NCBI RefSeq assembly: GCF_036711975.1
Contig: NC_091968.1
Coordinates: 26,335,001 to 26,399,000, forward strand
Source: Onthophagus taurus
Taxonomy: Eukaryota; Arthropoda; Insecta; Coleoptera; Scarabaeidae
Reading direction: 5' to 3'
DNA length: 64,000 nt
Shown here: piece after piece, positions 38,001 to 50,000 of the stretch
Numbering within the stretch: the first letter of the stretch is position 1
Layout of the letters: every line of letters begins with the position of its first letter
Notes under the pieces: generated by a model
The model's database searches: none
Told to the model about the DNA's origin: nothing
The model's input: the letters and a program-made list of their open reading frames with translations, nothing else
Program-made: the position numbers and the translations under genes

Positions 38001-41000
38001 TGCAATAGCTCATGCTGCCAACAAGTTGGCAGCCTATAAGCGAAATTACAGAGTTCCAGTTGTAGTAGCTCATGCTGCCAACAAGTTGGCAGTCTCTATG
38101 TTGTAGAACAGAAACTCTGGAATGCAATAGCTCATGCTGCCGACATGTTGGCAGCCAATAAAGGAAGTTACAGGGTTCTAGATGTAGTAGCTCATGCTGC
38201 CAACAATTTGTTTAAGTTACCATCATACACATTTTGGGTTTGTTGGTTTTACACGATTTTACTTAGCAAAATCCAAGGTTTCAATTTACACACGGTTATC
38301 TTTCGTGTAAATCGGGGAATAAATCTAATTAGTAATTACAAATTAATTAATATTAATTTTGTTTTAGGTATGAAATTTGCAACTGTTCAATCAAAACTAG
38401 CGTTAGTCGTTTTATTAAAAAGTTTTAAATTCAAATTAAGTGAAAAAACGAAATTACCGTTAAAGATGGAAACGAAGGGAATCACCTTGGCCCCGGCTAA
38501 TGGGGTTTGGATTGAAATGGAACGAATATAGCGTTGGAACAACTTTTAAATTAAAAAAAATCTTACCTTTCCGGCTAATTCCAAAATAGCAATCTTTCTT
38601 TCTTGCGCCTCCAATTTCTCCTGCAACATAACAGCACCTAACCCGCCCGAATGATGTTGAGCCATCTCATATTTAGCATTAACCGCTTCGATTTCCGCCG
38701 AAAGTCTCGCATTTTCAATCTGTAATAACTCGTTTTTGTTGGTAGTTTCTGAAGTTGTTTTGAAATTTTTTATTTTCATTTCTAACGCGTGTTTTTCCCG
38801 TTCTAATTTTTCGATTAATATTCGATAACCGGCCGAGGTTTGTTGTAATTTTTCGCATTCTTCCGATTTCTCTTTTAGTTTGATTTTTAATTTATCGGCC
38901 GTTTGTTGAAATTGTTTTTGCTTGTTCCATTTATCGAAATCTTCGGCAACTTTTATACGATGTGTTTCGTTGATTTGAAATTGCTGTCGAAGGTTTTCTT
39001 TTAATTCTAAATTTTCGTTTTCAAGGGATGTAATTTTTTTATAAAGCTGATCTTTTACATCCGATTTTTGCGATGATAATTGTGAAGAAATCGGCCGTTT
39101 CATTAATTGACTTTTTAAATTTCTTATTTCTTCTCGATAATTTTTTTCTTTTGTTAATAAATTTTCACACTTTTTCTTTACAACTTCTAGTTCTTTTTGG
39201 ATTTCTTTTCTTGCGTTTTCTTCTTCTTGAAGACGAGGTGTTTCGTTATTTTCTTTTTTTCTTGCTGCTATCTAAAATATAAGTATTTATTATAATATTT
39301 AAATAATTTTTATCAAATTTATTTCATTTTACTTTTAATTGTCGTAAATGAACTGTTAATTCATGAATTCTATTATCTTTATCTTTAATTAATTTTTGTA
39401 AATCTGCACTTTTTTCTGATGTACTTCCTTGAAACTTTGATACAAACGTCTTTAAACATAAAACTTCTTCTCTCCATTTTTCACAATCATCTTGGTAAGC
39501 TTTTAATTCTATTTTATGCATCTCTTCTAAACTAATCAACAGAAATTAATATTTTAAAATTAAATTTGTATAAGTTTATATCACTTGTAAATTATATAAG
39601 TTATATACTTTTAATGAACTAAAACTAGAACTAACACTAGACCCGAAAGACTAGTGAGTCTGAAGACGCACGGCTACTAAACCCGAAACTTTCTAGTTCT
39701 AGGTCTAGTGTTAGTTCTAGTTTAACTTGTAAATCCGCGCCAGGTTGTTATATATCTTTTATGAACTAACACTAGATGTTAGTTTTAGTGACAGTATTAG
39801 GTTGTGCTAATTAGCACTAGATAGCGCTAGAAACACTAGACTAAGTTTCTAATATTTCTAGTTCCCAGAACTTAGATCCCGGAACTTTCTAATTCCTTCT
39901 AGTTGCAGGTGTTCTAGTGTTAGAACTAACAATTTTAGTTATGCAAAGAGGTTAAGTTATAAGCTATCACATTTAGTAGCTCATGCTGCCAACAAGTTGG
40001 CAGGCTCTATGCTATACAGTGTGTCCGTAAAGTAACGGATATAGGCGATAAAATCATAATAAACGATTTATGGAAAAATCCTTGAAGCGGGTCTAAAGAT
40101 TTAAATTTTTTAGTGTAGATTTCAAATTTTTTCCGCCATTTGTTTTGAATCTAGTATAGTCAATATTAATATTGGTTACATAAGAAAATTTTCGAGAAAG
40201 ATTACTTTAAAGTTTAATTACTTCAAATTTGTATAATGATAAAAATAGCAGTAGCCATGAGTAACTATGGTAACCAATTATTCTAAACAATTCGCTAAGT
40301 GTCAAAAACTGATTTAGTAAAGCTTCTTGAAGTGTGGTGGCGCGCCATCTTGTTGGAATAACTGCCGTTGGAATTGAGTTGTGTCAACATTATCGGGATA
40401 GAAGGAATGACATCGCTTTGAACAAATTTAAACATCTCTTTCCACTTAAGGTTTCCTCAAATCTTTTGCTGATATTGGGAGTGCGACTTTCTTGGCTAAT
40501 TTGGATTTTGGGTGGCGCAATACCGACAACTTTGTTTATTTGATTGTCCACTCAATGTAAATGTCCCTTAAATGCCCCTTTATGAACCATTGAGGTTGAG
40601 AACCTATAAAGTTAACAAACACGTGCACACACAGTTTCATCTTGTTCGTTGGTTTGGACTCGATACGCAATTCTACTAGTCACGAGAACTTTAAAATAAA
40701 ATTAAATTGACGAAATTCGAAAGATCCTGAAGATGGTCTTATAAAAGGGCCGAAACCGGTAGAATTGGTAATATTACATCCGTTTTAATAAAAAGTACAG
40801 AACGATAAAAGCATTTTACTTGATTCAAAATAAAAATAAAATGGAAAGAAATAATGATTGCAGCAGTAAAATCTGAAGTAGTTAAACTTTAAAGTAATTT
40901 TTCTCGAAAATTTTCTTATGTAAGCAATATTAGTATTGACTGTATTAGATTCAGAAAAGAATCTTCTTTCATATTCCGTAATAAAAATGGGGGATTGCCA

Positions 41001-44000
41001 TTTGAAAAAAATACCGATGACGTCATAACTCGCTTAAAAATGGCGGAAAAAATTTAAAATCTACACCAAACAATTGCAAAAAATTTAAATCTTTAGACCC
41101 GTTTCAGGGATTTTTCCATAAACCGTTTATAATGATTTTATCGCCTATATCCGTTACTTTACGGACGCACTGTATAGAACAAAAGCTCTGATATGCAATA
41201 GCTCATGCTGCCAACAAGTTGGCACACTCTACGCTATAGAATAGAAGCTCTGGTATGCAATAGCTCATGCTGCCAACAAGTTGGCAGCCTATAAGCGAAG
41301 TTATAGGCTTCGAGATGTAGTAGCTCATGCTGCCAACAAGTTGGCAGCCTATAAGCTTTAGTTACAGGGTTCCAGATATAGTAGCTTATGCTGCCAACAA
41401 GTTGGCAGGCTCTACACTGTAGAACAGAAGCTCTGGTATGCAATAGCTCATGCTGCCAACAAGTTGGCAGACTCTACACCATAGAATACAAGCTCTGGTA
41501 TCCAATAGCTCATGCTGCCAACAAGTTGGCAGACTCTACGCTATAGAACAGAAGCTCTGGTATCCAATAGCTCATGCTGCCAACAAGTTGGCAGCCTATA
41601 AGGGAAGTTATAGGCTTCGAGATGTAGTAATTCATGCTGCCAACAAGTTGGCAGTCTCTACGCTGTAGAACAGAAGCTCTATTATGCAATAGCTCATGCT
41701 GCCAACAAGTTGGCAGCCTATAAGCGAAGTTACAGGGTTCCAGATATAGTAGCTCATACTGCCAACAAGATGGCAGGCTCTACACTGTAGAACAAAAGCT
41801 CTGGTATGCAATAGCTCATGCTGCCAACAAGTTGGCAGTCTCTACGCTATAGAACAGAAGTTCTGGTATGCAATAGCTCATGCTGCCAACAAGTTGGCAG
41901 CCTATAAGCGAAGTTACAGGGTTCCAGATATAGTAGCTCATACTGCCAACAAGATGGCAGGCTCTACACTGTAGAACAGAAGCTCTGGTATGCAATAGCT
42001 CATGCTGCCAACAAGTTGGCAGACTCTACGCTATAAAAAAGAAGCTCTGGCATGCAATAGCACATGCTGCCAACAAGTTGGCAGCTTATGAACGAAGTTA
42101 CAAGCTTCTAAATGTAGTGCCAACTTGTTGGCAGCATATACACATATATATTTAATAGAAAAAAAGTAAAAAATAAAATTTAAGTAATAAATTTTTGTAA
42201 CTAGCGCCATCTTTTGCCCAACTACTAAATGTTAAAACTCCAACTCAGATGATAATACAGTTTTTTATCCTATTAAATTTTTCTTTTTATATTAATTTTA
42301 ACTTACTCTTTCCTCAACTTCTCTAAACACTCCAATCGATCATTAGATAAACTCTTCCACCTCGAACATTCTTCGCGACTCGATTCAAGTTGATTCTCGA
42401 CGCATTTTAATTGAGTATGTAATTCATTGGTGTGTTGGACCAAGGCGTTGACTTGTTTAATATAATATTCAACAGCAGCTTTCCCCTCGTTTTCGTGCGA
42501 TTCATTTTCTTTTTCAATTAGAACCATTTGAAGCCGTTTAACTTCCTCGCGCATCCTTTGTGCGGCCAAACTGTGTTCGTCTCGATCTTTTTTTAATAGG
42601 GATTGATACTTGATGACGTCTTCTTCCTTTTCGGTAAGAATAGCTTGAAGTTTAATTAAATTCGATTTTAAATCTTCAACGGCGTCTTCTTCAACGGAAA
42701 TTTCCTTTTTCGATTGTAATTCTAAGATGTGTTTTTCGTAAAACGTTATTTGCGATTGTTTATCGCCCAATTGCGATTTAAAAAGACTCAAATTCATTTC
42801 TAATTCGGTTAATTTCGATTTTAATTGTTCGATTATTTCGGTTTTCGAACTCAGTTCGTTTTGATTTTGTAGCAATTCCATTTGGATTTTTTTTAAGTTT
42901 TGATTACTTCCGTTTCCGTTTTGGATTGTTTCTAAATCGAAAATTGTTTGGGTTTCTTGTGAGTTAAAAATTTTTATATTTTCGATTTTTTTTTGAATCT
43001 CTTCATCATCGTTGAGGGGTTTTAGTTTAATGTTATCGATAGTTTTAGGGATATTAATTTCTAAATTTTGGTACGATAAGAATAAGGCTTCCTCTAATTT
43101 TGACGTGTGATTGTTTTGCATTTCTATCTTTTCTAACGCTTGGTCCAATTGGGTTTGAAGAAATTCCGATTTCCTCCTTTGCTTTAATTCCTTTTAAACT
43201 CAAATGATTAAAATAAATCGGACTAATTAATTAATAATATTACCTGTAATTGTATTAAAGATTTTTCGTTGTACCATTTTGATATTTTCTTGTGGAAATC
43301 CTCACTTTTAATTTCCTCAATCATTTCTAATTGCTCCTTTAATTGTTCCTTTGTGATTTGAACCTCGTTTAATTCGTCGCAAGTTTTTTGCAAATTCAAA
43401 AAACTTTCAAATTTATCTTTATTGATTTGTAAGATATTTTCAATGTATTTCCTCTCTGATATTAGCGGGATATAACCGAGATATTGGTGGCGGTGTTGAA
43501 TTATTATTTCTTGTAAGTTTCTGTAATTACAAATTATAGGAATTTATTTTCCTTGGTACAAATATGGTTGAGGCGCTTATTTATAGGGGGAGTTCATTCA
43601 TTCTTATAAGAATCACTACATAAAAACTTTCCAAGGTATAAAATCGATCCTTTAATCTTCCTACCTTGTCTAGGGGAGCATAATATCTTATGATCATCTA
43701 GTGAAGATATTGTTGCTGACACCCTATATAAAAACCCCGCACCTGATTATAATTATTTATTATCAGATGCGAATTTTTGGAATTGGGTCCTTCTTACTTT
43801 ATAGAAGGGCCCCCAAAGGATGGTGTAATCTAAATGGAAGTGACAATCATTGTTTGTTGGAAATAGAGACGTCAGTATCATACAGGGTGTTTAAATAAAA
43901 AAAACATAAGCCATGTCAAACTCAAAGTGATTGGTGGGCCAAAAGCATCAAACTTTACCAATATTGATAGTGAAAAACCAATAAATAAAGAAAAGTTGCT

Positions 44001-47000
44001 TTCTTGGGACTTAAAATCCTGAAAACGTTTTTCAAATTCTGCTAATTTCTCTGTATACACTTTGTATGATATTGGGGGGATTCTTGTACTTTCTTGATAT
44101 GCCTACAAGTCGGAAAATGTGACATATTATTTTCCCACATCATCATCTTACACTTGAAAGCTTTCACATGATCATAGATACATGTTATAACTTGACGTGG
44201 TCTTTACAGTTTCCTATTTAAGTCCGATAAGTGTTTAAATGTGTTCTCTAAGGTAAAAGATTTTGGTTTAGTGGTCGATTCCAAACTGTTATTCTTCTAT
44301 CACGTAGAGGAACTTATCAGTAAGGCGAATATAAGCTTAGGTTTTATTATTAGAATGTCAAAAACGTTTACCAATCTATAGTGCATCAAATTTTTGTACA
44401 TGGCTTATATGATACTAGGTTTTTATCAGGTTCTACGTTTAGTGTTAGTTCTAGTGACAGTGTTAGGTTGTGCTAATTAACACTAGATAGCGCTAGATTG
44501 TTATATACTGTAAAGTCCCTAGATTATCAGAGTACCACGGTTCAAACCGGTCATTTACAAAAAGTTGCACGTGTAATAATGCCGTCTTGTTGCCTATGGA
44601 GTTGCAAAAATAGCAGCAGGAAGGGCTTTTGACTCTTCAGAGTACCACGAAAGAACAAAAAGGAGGAAAATTTGGCGTAATTTTATCAAAACGACTTAAT
44701 AGAGCGATCAGTCCTTTATGAGGTTAGTTTATTGTTAATAAAAGATCAAAAAGCTTAATGAAACCGTCGTGTAGAAGAAGCAATAGTGGAAAAACACCTC
44801 ATCAAGTAAATTCGACTAAAATGAAATTAGATTGGTACATTACTGCTGTTATAACTTAACATAAACTGTTTAATCTTTCTACTTTAACTACTGTTTTAAA
44901 TTTCCCGCTTGATTTTCGAGCCAAAATGGCGGTACTTTGATAACCTAGTTTAATATACTGTTAATGTACTAACACTAGACTTAGTTTCTAATATTTCTAA
45001 TTCTTAGAACCCGGAACTTTCTAGTTGCAGGTCTAGTGTTAGAACTAACAGTTTTAGTTATGCAAATAGGTTAAGTTATAAGCTTCCAGATTTAGTAGCT
45101 CATGCTGCCAGCAAGTTGGCAGACTCTATGCTATAAAATAGAAGCTTTGGTATGCTATAGCTCATGCTGCCAACAAGTTGGCAGCCTATAAGTGAAGTTA
45201 CAGGGTTCCAGATGTAGTAGCTCATGCTGCCAACAAGTTGGCAGCCTATAAATGAAGTTACAGGGTTCCAGATGTAGTAGCTCATGCTGCCAACAAGTTA
45301 GCAGGCTCTATACTATAAAATAGATGCTCTGGTATGCTATAGCTCATGCTGCCAACAAGTTGGCAGCCTATTACAGGGTTCCAGTTGTAGTAGCTCATGC
45401 TGCCAACAAGTTGGCAGGCTCTACGCTACAAAATAGAAGCTCTGGTATGGAATAGCTCATGCTGCCAACAAGTTGGCAGGCTCTATACTATAAAATAGAA
45501 GCTCTGGTATGCTATAGCTCATGCTGCCAACAAGTTGGCAGCCTATAAATGAAGTTACAGGGTTCCAGATGTAGTAGCTCATGCTGCCAACAAGTTAGCA
45601 GGCTCTATACTATAAAATAGAAGCTCTGGTATGCTATAGCTCATGCTGCCAACAAGTTGGCAGCCTATTACGGGGTTCCAGTTGTAGTAGCTCATGCTGC
45701 CAACAAGTTGGCAGGCTCTACGCTACAAAATAGAAGCTCTGGTATGGAATAGCTCATGCTGCCAACAAGTTGGCAGCCTATAAGTGAAGTTACAGGGTTC
45801 CAGATGTTGTACCTCATGCTGCCAACAAGTTAGCAGGCTCTATACTATAAAATAGAAGCTCTGGTATGCTATAGCTCATGCTGCCAACAAGTTGGCAGCC
45901 TATTACAGGGTTCCAGTTGTAGTAGCTCATGCTGCCAACAAGTTGGCAGGCTCTACGCTACAAAATAGAAGCTCTGGTATGGAATAGCTCATGCTGCCAA
46001 CAAGTTGGCAGGCTCTATACTATAAAATAGAAGCTCTGGTATGCTATAGCTCATGCTGCCAACAAGTTGGCAGCCTATAAATGAAGTTACAGGGTTCCAG
46101 ATGTAGTAGCTCATGCTGCCAACAAGTTAGCAGGCTCTACGCTACAAAATAGAAGCTCTGGTATGGAATAGCTCATGCTGCCAACAAGTTGGCAGGCTCT
46201 ATACTATAAAATAGAAGCTCTGGTATGTTATAGCTCATGCTGCCAACAAGTTGGCAGCCTATAAATGAAGTTACAGGGTTCCAGATGTAGTAGCTCATGC
46301 TGCCAACAAGTTAGCAGGCTCTATACTATAAAATAGAAGCTCTGGTATGCTATAGCTCATGCTGCCAACAAGTTGGCAGCCTATTACGGGGTTCCAGTTG
46401 TAGTAGCTCATGCTGCCAACAAGTTGGCAGGCTCTACGCTACAAAATAGAAGCTCTGGTATGGAATAGCTCATGCTGCCAACAAGTTGGCAGCCTATAAG
46501 TGAAGTTACAGGGTTCCAGATGTTGTACCTCATGCTGCCAACAAGTTAGCAGGCTCTATACTATAAAATAGAAGCTCTGGTATGCTATAGCTCATGCTGC
46601 CAACAAGTTGGCAGCCTATTACGGGGTTCCAGTTGTAGTAGCTCATGCTGCCAACAAGTTGGCAGGCTCTACGCTACAAAATAGAAGCTCTGGTATGGAA
46701 TAGCTCATGCTGCCAACAAGTTGGCAGGCTCTATACTATAAAATAGAAGCTCTGGTATGCTATAGCTCATGCTGCCAACAAGTTGGCAGCCTATAAATGA
46801 AGTTACAGGGTTCCAGATGTAGTAGCTCATGCTGCCAACAAGTTAGCAGGCTCTACGCTACAAAATAGAAGCTCTGGTATGGAATAGCTCATGCTGCCAA
46901 CAAGTTGGCAGGCTCTATACTATAAAATAGAAGCTCTGGTATGTTATAGCTCATGCTGCCAACAAGTTGGCAGCCTATAAATGAAGTTACAGGGTTCCAG

Positions 47001-50000
47001 ATGTAGTAGCTCATGCTGCCAACAAGTTAGCAGGCTCTATACTATAAAATAGAAGCTCTGGTATGCTATAGCTCATGCTGCCAACAAGTTGGCAGCCTAT
47101 TACGGGGTTCCAGTTGTAGTAGCTCATGCTGCCAACAAGTTGGCAGGCTCTACGCTACAAAATAGAAGCTCTGGTATGGAATAGCTCATGCTGCCAACAA
47201 GTTGGCAGCCTATAAGTGAAGTTACAGGGTTCCAGATGTTGTACCTCATGCTGCCAACAAGTTAGCAGGCTCTATACTATAAAATAGAAGCTCTGGTATG
47301 CTATAGCTCATGCTGCCAACAAGTTGGCAGCCTATTACGGGGTTCCAGTTGTAGTAGCTCATGCTGCCAACAAGTTGGCAGGCTCTACGCTACAAAATAG
47401 AAGCTCTGGTATGGAATAGCTCATGCTGCCAACAAGTTGGCAGCCTATAAGTGAAGTTACAGGGTTCCAGATGTAGTAGCTCATGCTGCCAACAAGTTAG
47501 CAGGCTCTATACTATAAAATAAAAGCTCTGGTATGCTATAGCTCATGCTGCCAACAAGTTGGCAGCCTATTACAGGGTTCCAGTTGTAGTAGCTCATGCT
47601 GCCAACAAGTTGGCAGGCTCTACGCTACAAAATAGAAGCTCTGGTATGGAATAGCTCATGCTGCCAACAAGTTGGCAGGCTCTATACTATAAAATAGAAG
47701 CTCTGGTATGCTATAGCTCATGCTGCCAACAAGTTGGCAGCCTATAAATGAAGTTACAGGGTTCCAGATGTAGTAGCTCATGCTGCCAACAAGTTAGCAG
47801 GCTCTACGCTACAAAATAGAAGCTCTGGTATGGAATAGCTCATGCTGCCAACAAGTTGGCAGGCTCTATACTATAAAATAGAAGCTCTGGTATGCTATAG
47901 CTCATGCTGCCAACAAGTTGGCAGGCTCTACCCTATACAGCCTGTTTCAGAGTAAGCACGTTATTTTTTTTAGCCACACTATGGGTACTACATTCAAAAT
48001 ACTTGGTAGTAATATGTTTTAGGCCATTCTCTACACGGAGGTGGTACATACCAGATTTTCAATTGGACGAATTATTTTGAAATGGCGACTTTCAACTTTT
48101 TTTTTTAAATGGAATGCCATTTTTTTTTATTATTGAGATCCCAAAAACATTCTTTTTACGATAGTATTTCGTTTTTCTTTCCCCATCAAAAAGCAAACTA
48201 ACATTTTAATCTAGTAGCTCACGAATGTTTTACACTCGATGTTATTTTTGTCCAAATATCAAGTAGCGGTAGACACAAAAGAACAATAGACTGCCTAAGT
48301 CTGACGTCACAGAGGTGGGCGGAGCTTATACTGACTCCAAACATTTTCGTTGTCAACCACAGTTGATAAGATAAATGTCATTTGAAATGTCATAACTTAG
48401 TTTATTTTATTTTAACACTGATGGCAAATTACATATGATGATTTACCGTTAGCAACACAGTTAGCAACGAAAAAGTTTGGAGTCAGTATAAGCTCCGCCC
48501 ATCTCTGTGACATCAAGGCTTAGGTTGTCTATTAAACTTTAATCTAGTAGTCAAACGTCAATGAATGTTATTAATCTATTGACTCAATTAAACGACGTTT
48601 CAATTTATGTATTGAAAAAGATGGAAAACATTTCGAGCATTCTTTGTAAATACCTAATTTTTATTTGATGTAAATTTTTAATTTTGAGTTTCAAAAAGTA
48701 GATGTTTCCAGATGTAGTAGTGTAAATAGAAGCTCTGGTATGGAATAGCTCATGCTGCCAACAAGTTGGCAGGCTCTATACTATAAAATAGAAGCTCTGG
48801 TATGCAATAACTCATGCTGCCAACAAGTTGGCAGCCTATAAGTGAAGTTACAGGGTTCCAGAAGTAGTAGCTCATGCTGCCAACAAGTTAGCAGGCTCTA
48901 CGCTATAAAATAGAAGCTCTGGTATGCTATAGCTCATGCTGCCAACAAGTTGGCAGCCTATTACAGGGTTCCAGTTGTAGTAGCTCATGCTGCCAACAAG
49001 TTGGCAGACTCTACGCTATAGAATACAAGTTCTAGTATCCAATAGCTCATGCTGCCAACAAGTTGGCAGACTCTACGCTATAAAAAAGAAGCTCTGGTAT
49101 GCAATAGCACATGCTGCCAACAAGTTGGCAGCCTATAAGTGAAGTTACAGGATTCCAGATGTAGTAGCTCATGCTGCCAACAAGTTGGCAGGCTCTATAC
49201 TATAAAATAGAAGCTCTGGTATGCAATAACTCATGCTGTCAACAAGTTGGCAGCCTATAAGTGAAGTTACAGGGTTCCAGATGTAGTAGCTCATGCTGCC
49301 AACAAGTTGGCAGGCCCTACGCTACAAAATAGAAGCTCTGGTATGGAATAGCTCATGCTGCCAACAAGTTGGCAGGCTCTACACTATAGAACAGAAGCTC
49401 TGGTATACAATAGCTCATGCTGCCAACAAGTTGGCAGACTATAAGTGAAGTTACAGGGTTCCAGATGTAGTAGCTCATGCTGCCAACAAGTTGGCAGGCT
49501 CTATACTATAAAATAGAAGCTCTGGTATGCTATAGCTCATGCTGCCAACAAGTTGGCAGCCTATTACAGGGTTCCAGTTGTAGTAGCTCATGCTGCCAAC
49601 AAGTTGGCAGGCTCTACGCTACAAAATAGAAGCTCTGGTATGCTATAGCTCATGCTGCCAACAAGTTGGCAGCCTATAAGTGAAGTTACAGGGTTCCAGA
49701 TGTAGTAGCTCATGCTGCCAACAAGTTGGCAGGCTCTACGCTACAAAATAGAAGCTCTGGTATGCTATAGCTCATGCTGCCAACAAGTTGGCAGCCTATT
49801 ACAGGGTTCCAGTTGTAGTAGCTCATGCTGCCAACAAGTTGGCAGGTTCTACGCTACAAAACAGAAGCTCTGGTATGCTATAGCTCATGCTGCCAACAAG
49901 TTGGCAGGCTCTATACTATAAGATAGAAGCTCTGGTATGCTATAGCTCATGCTGCCAACAAGTTGGCAGCCTATTACAGGGTTCCAGATGTAGTAGCTCA

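Noticed and set aside
38145..38531. A 128-codon frame joining array sequence to the P450 C-terminus
   Set aside because: The real exon begins after TTTGTTTTAG at 38368, which restores the heme-loop frame. The upstream part is array read-through.
45095..47932. NFI transcription-factor site as the explanation of the hairpin
   Set aside because: Half-sites TGCCAA and TTGGCA are present but in the opposite arrangement and spacing to the NFI consensus TTGGC-N5-GCCAA, so the match is only partial.
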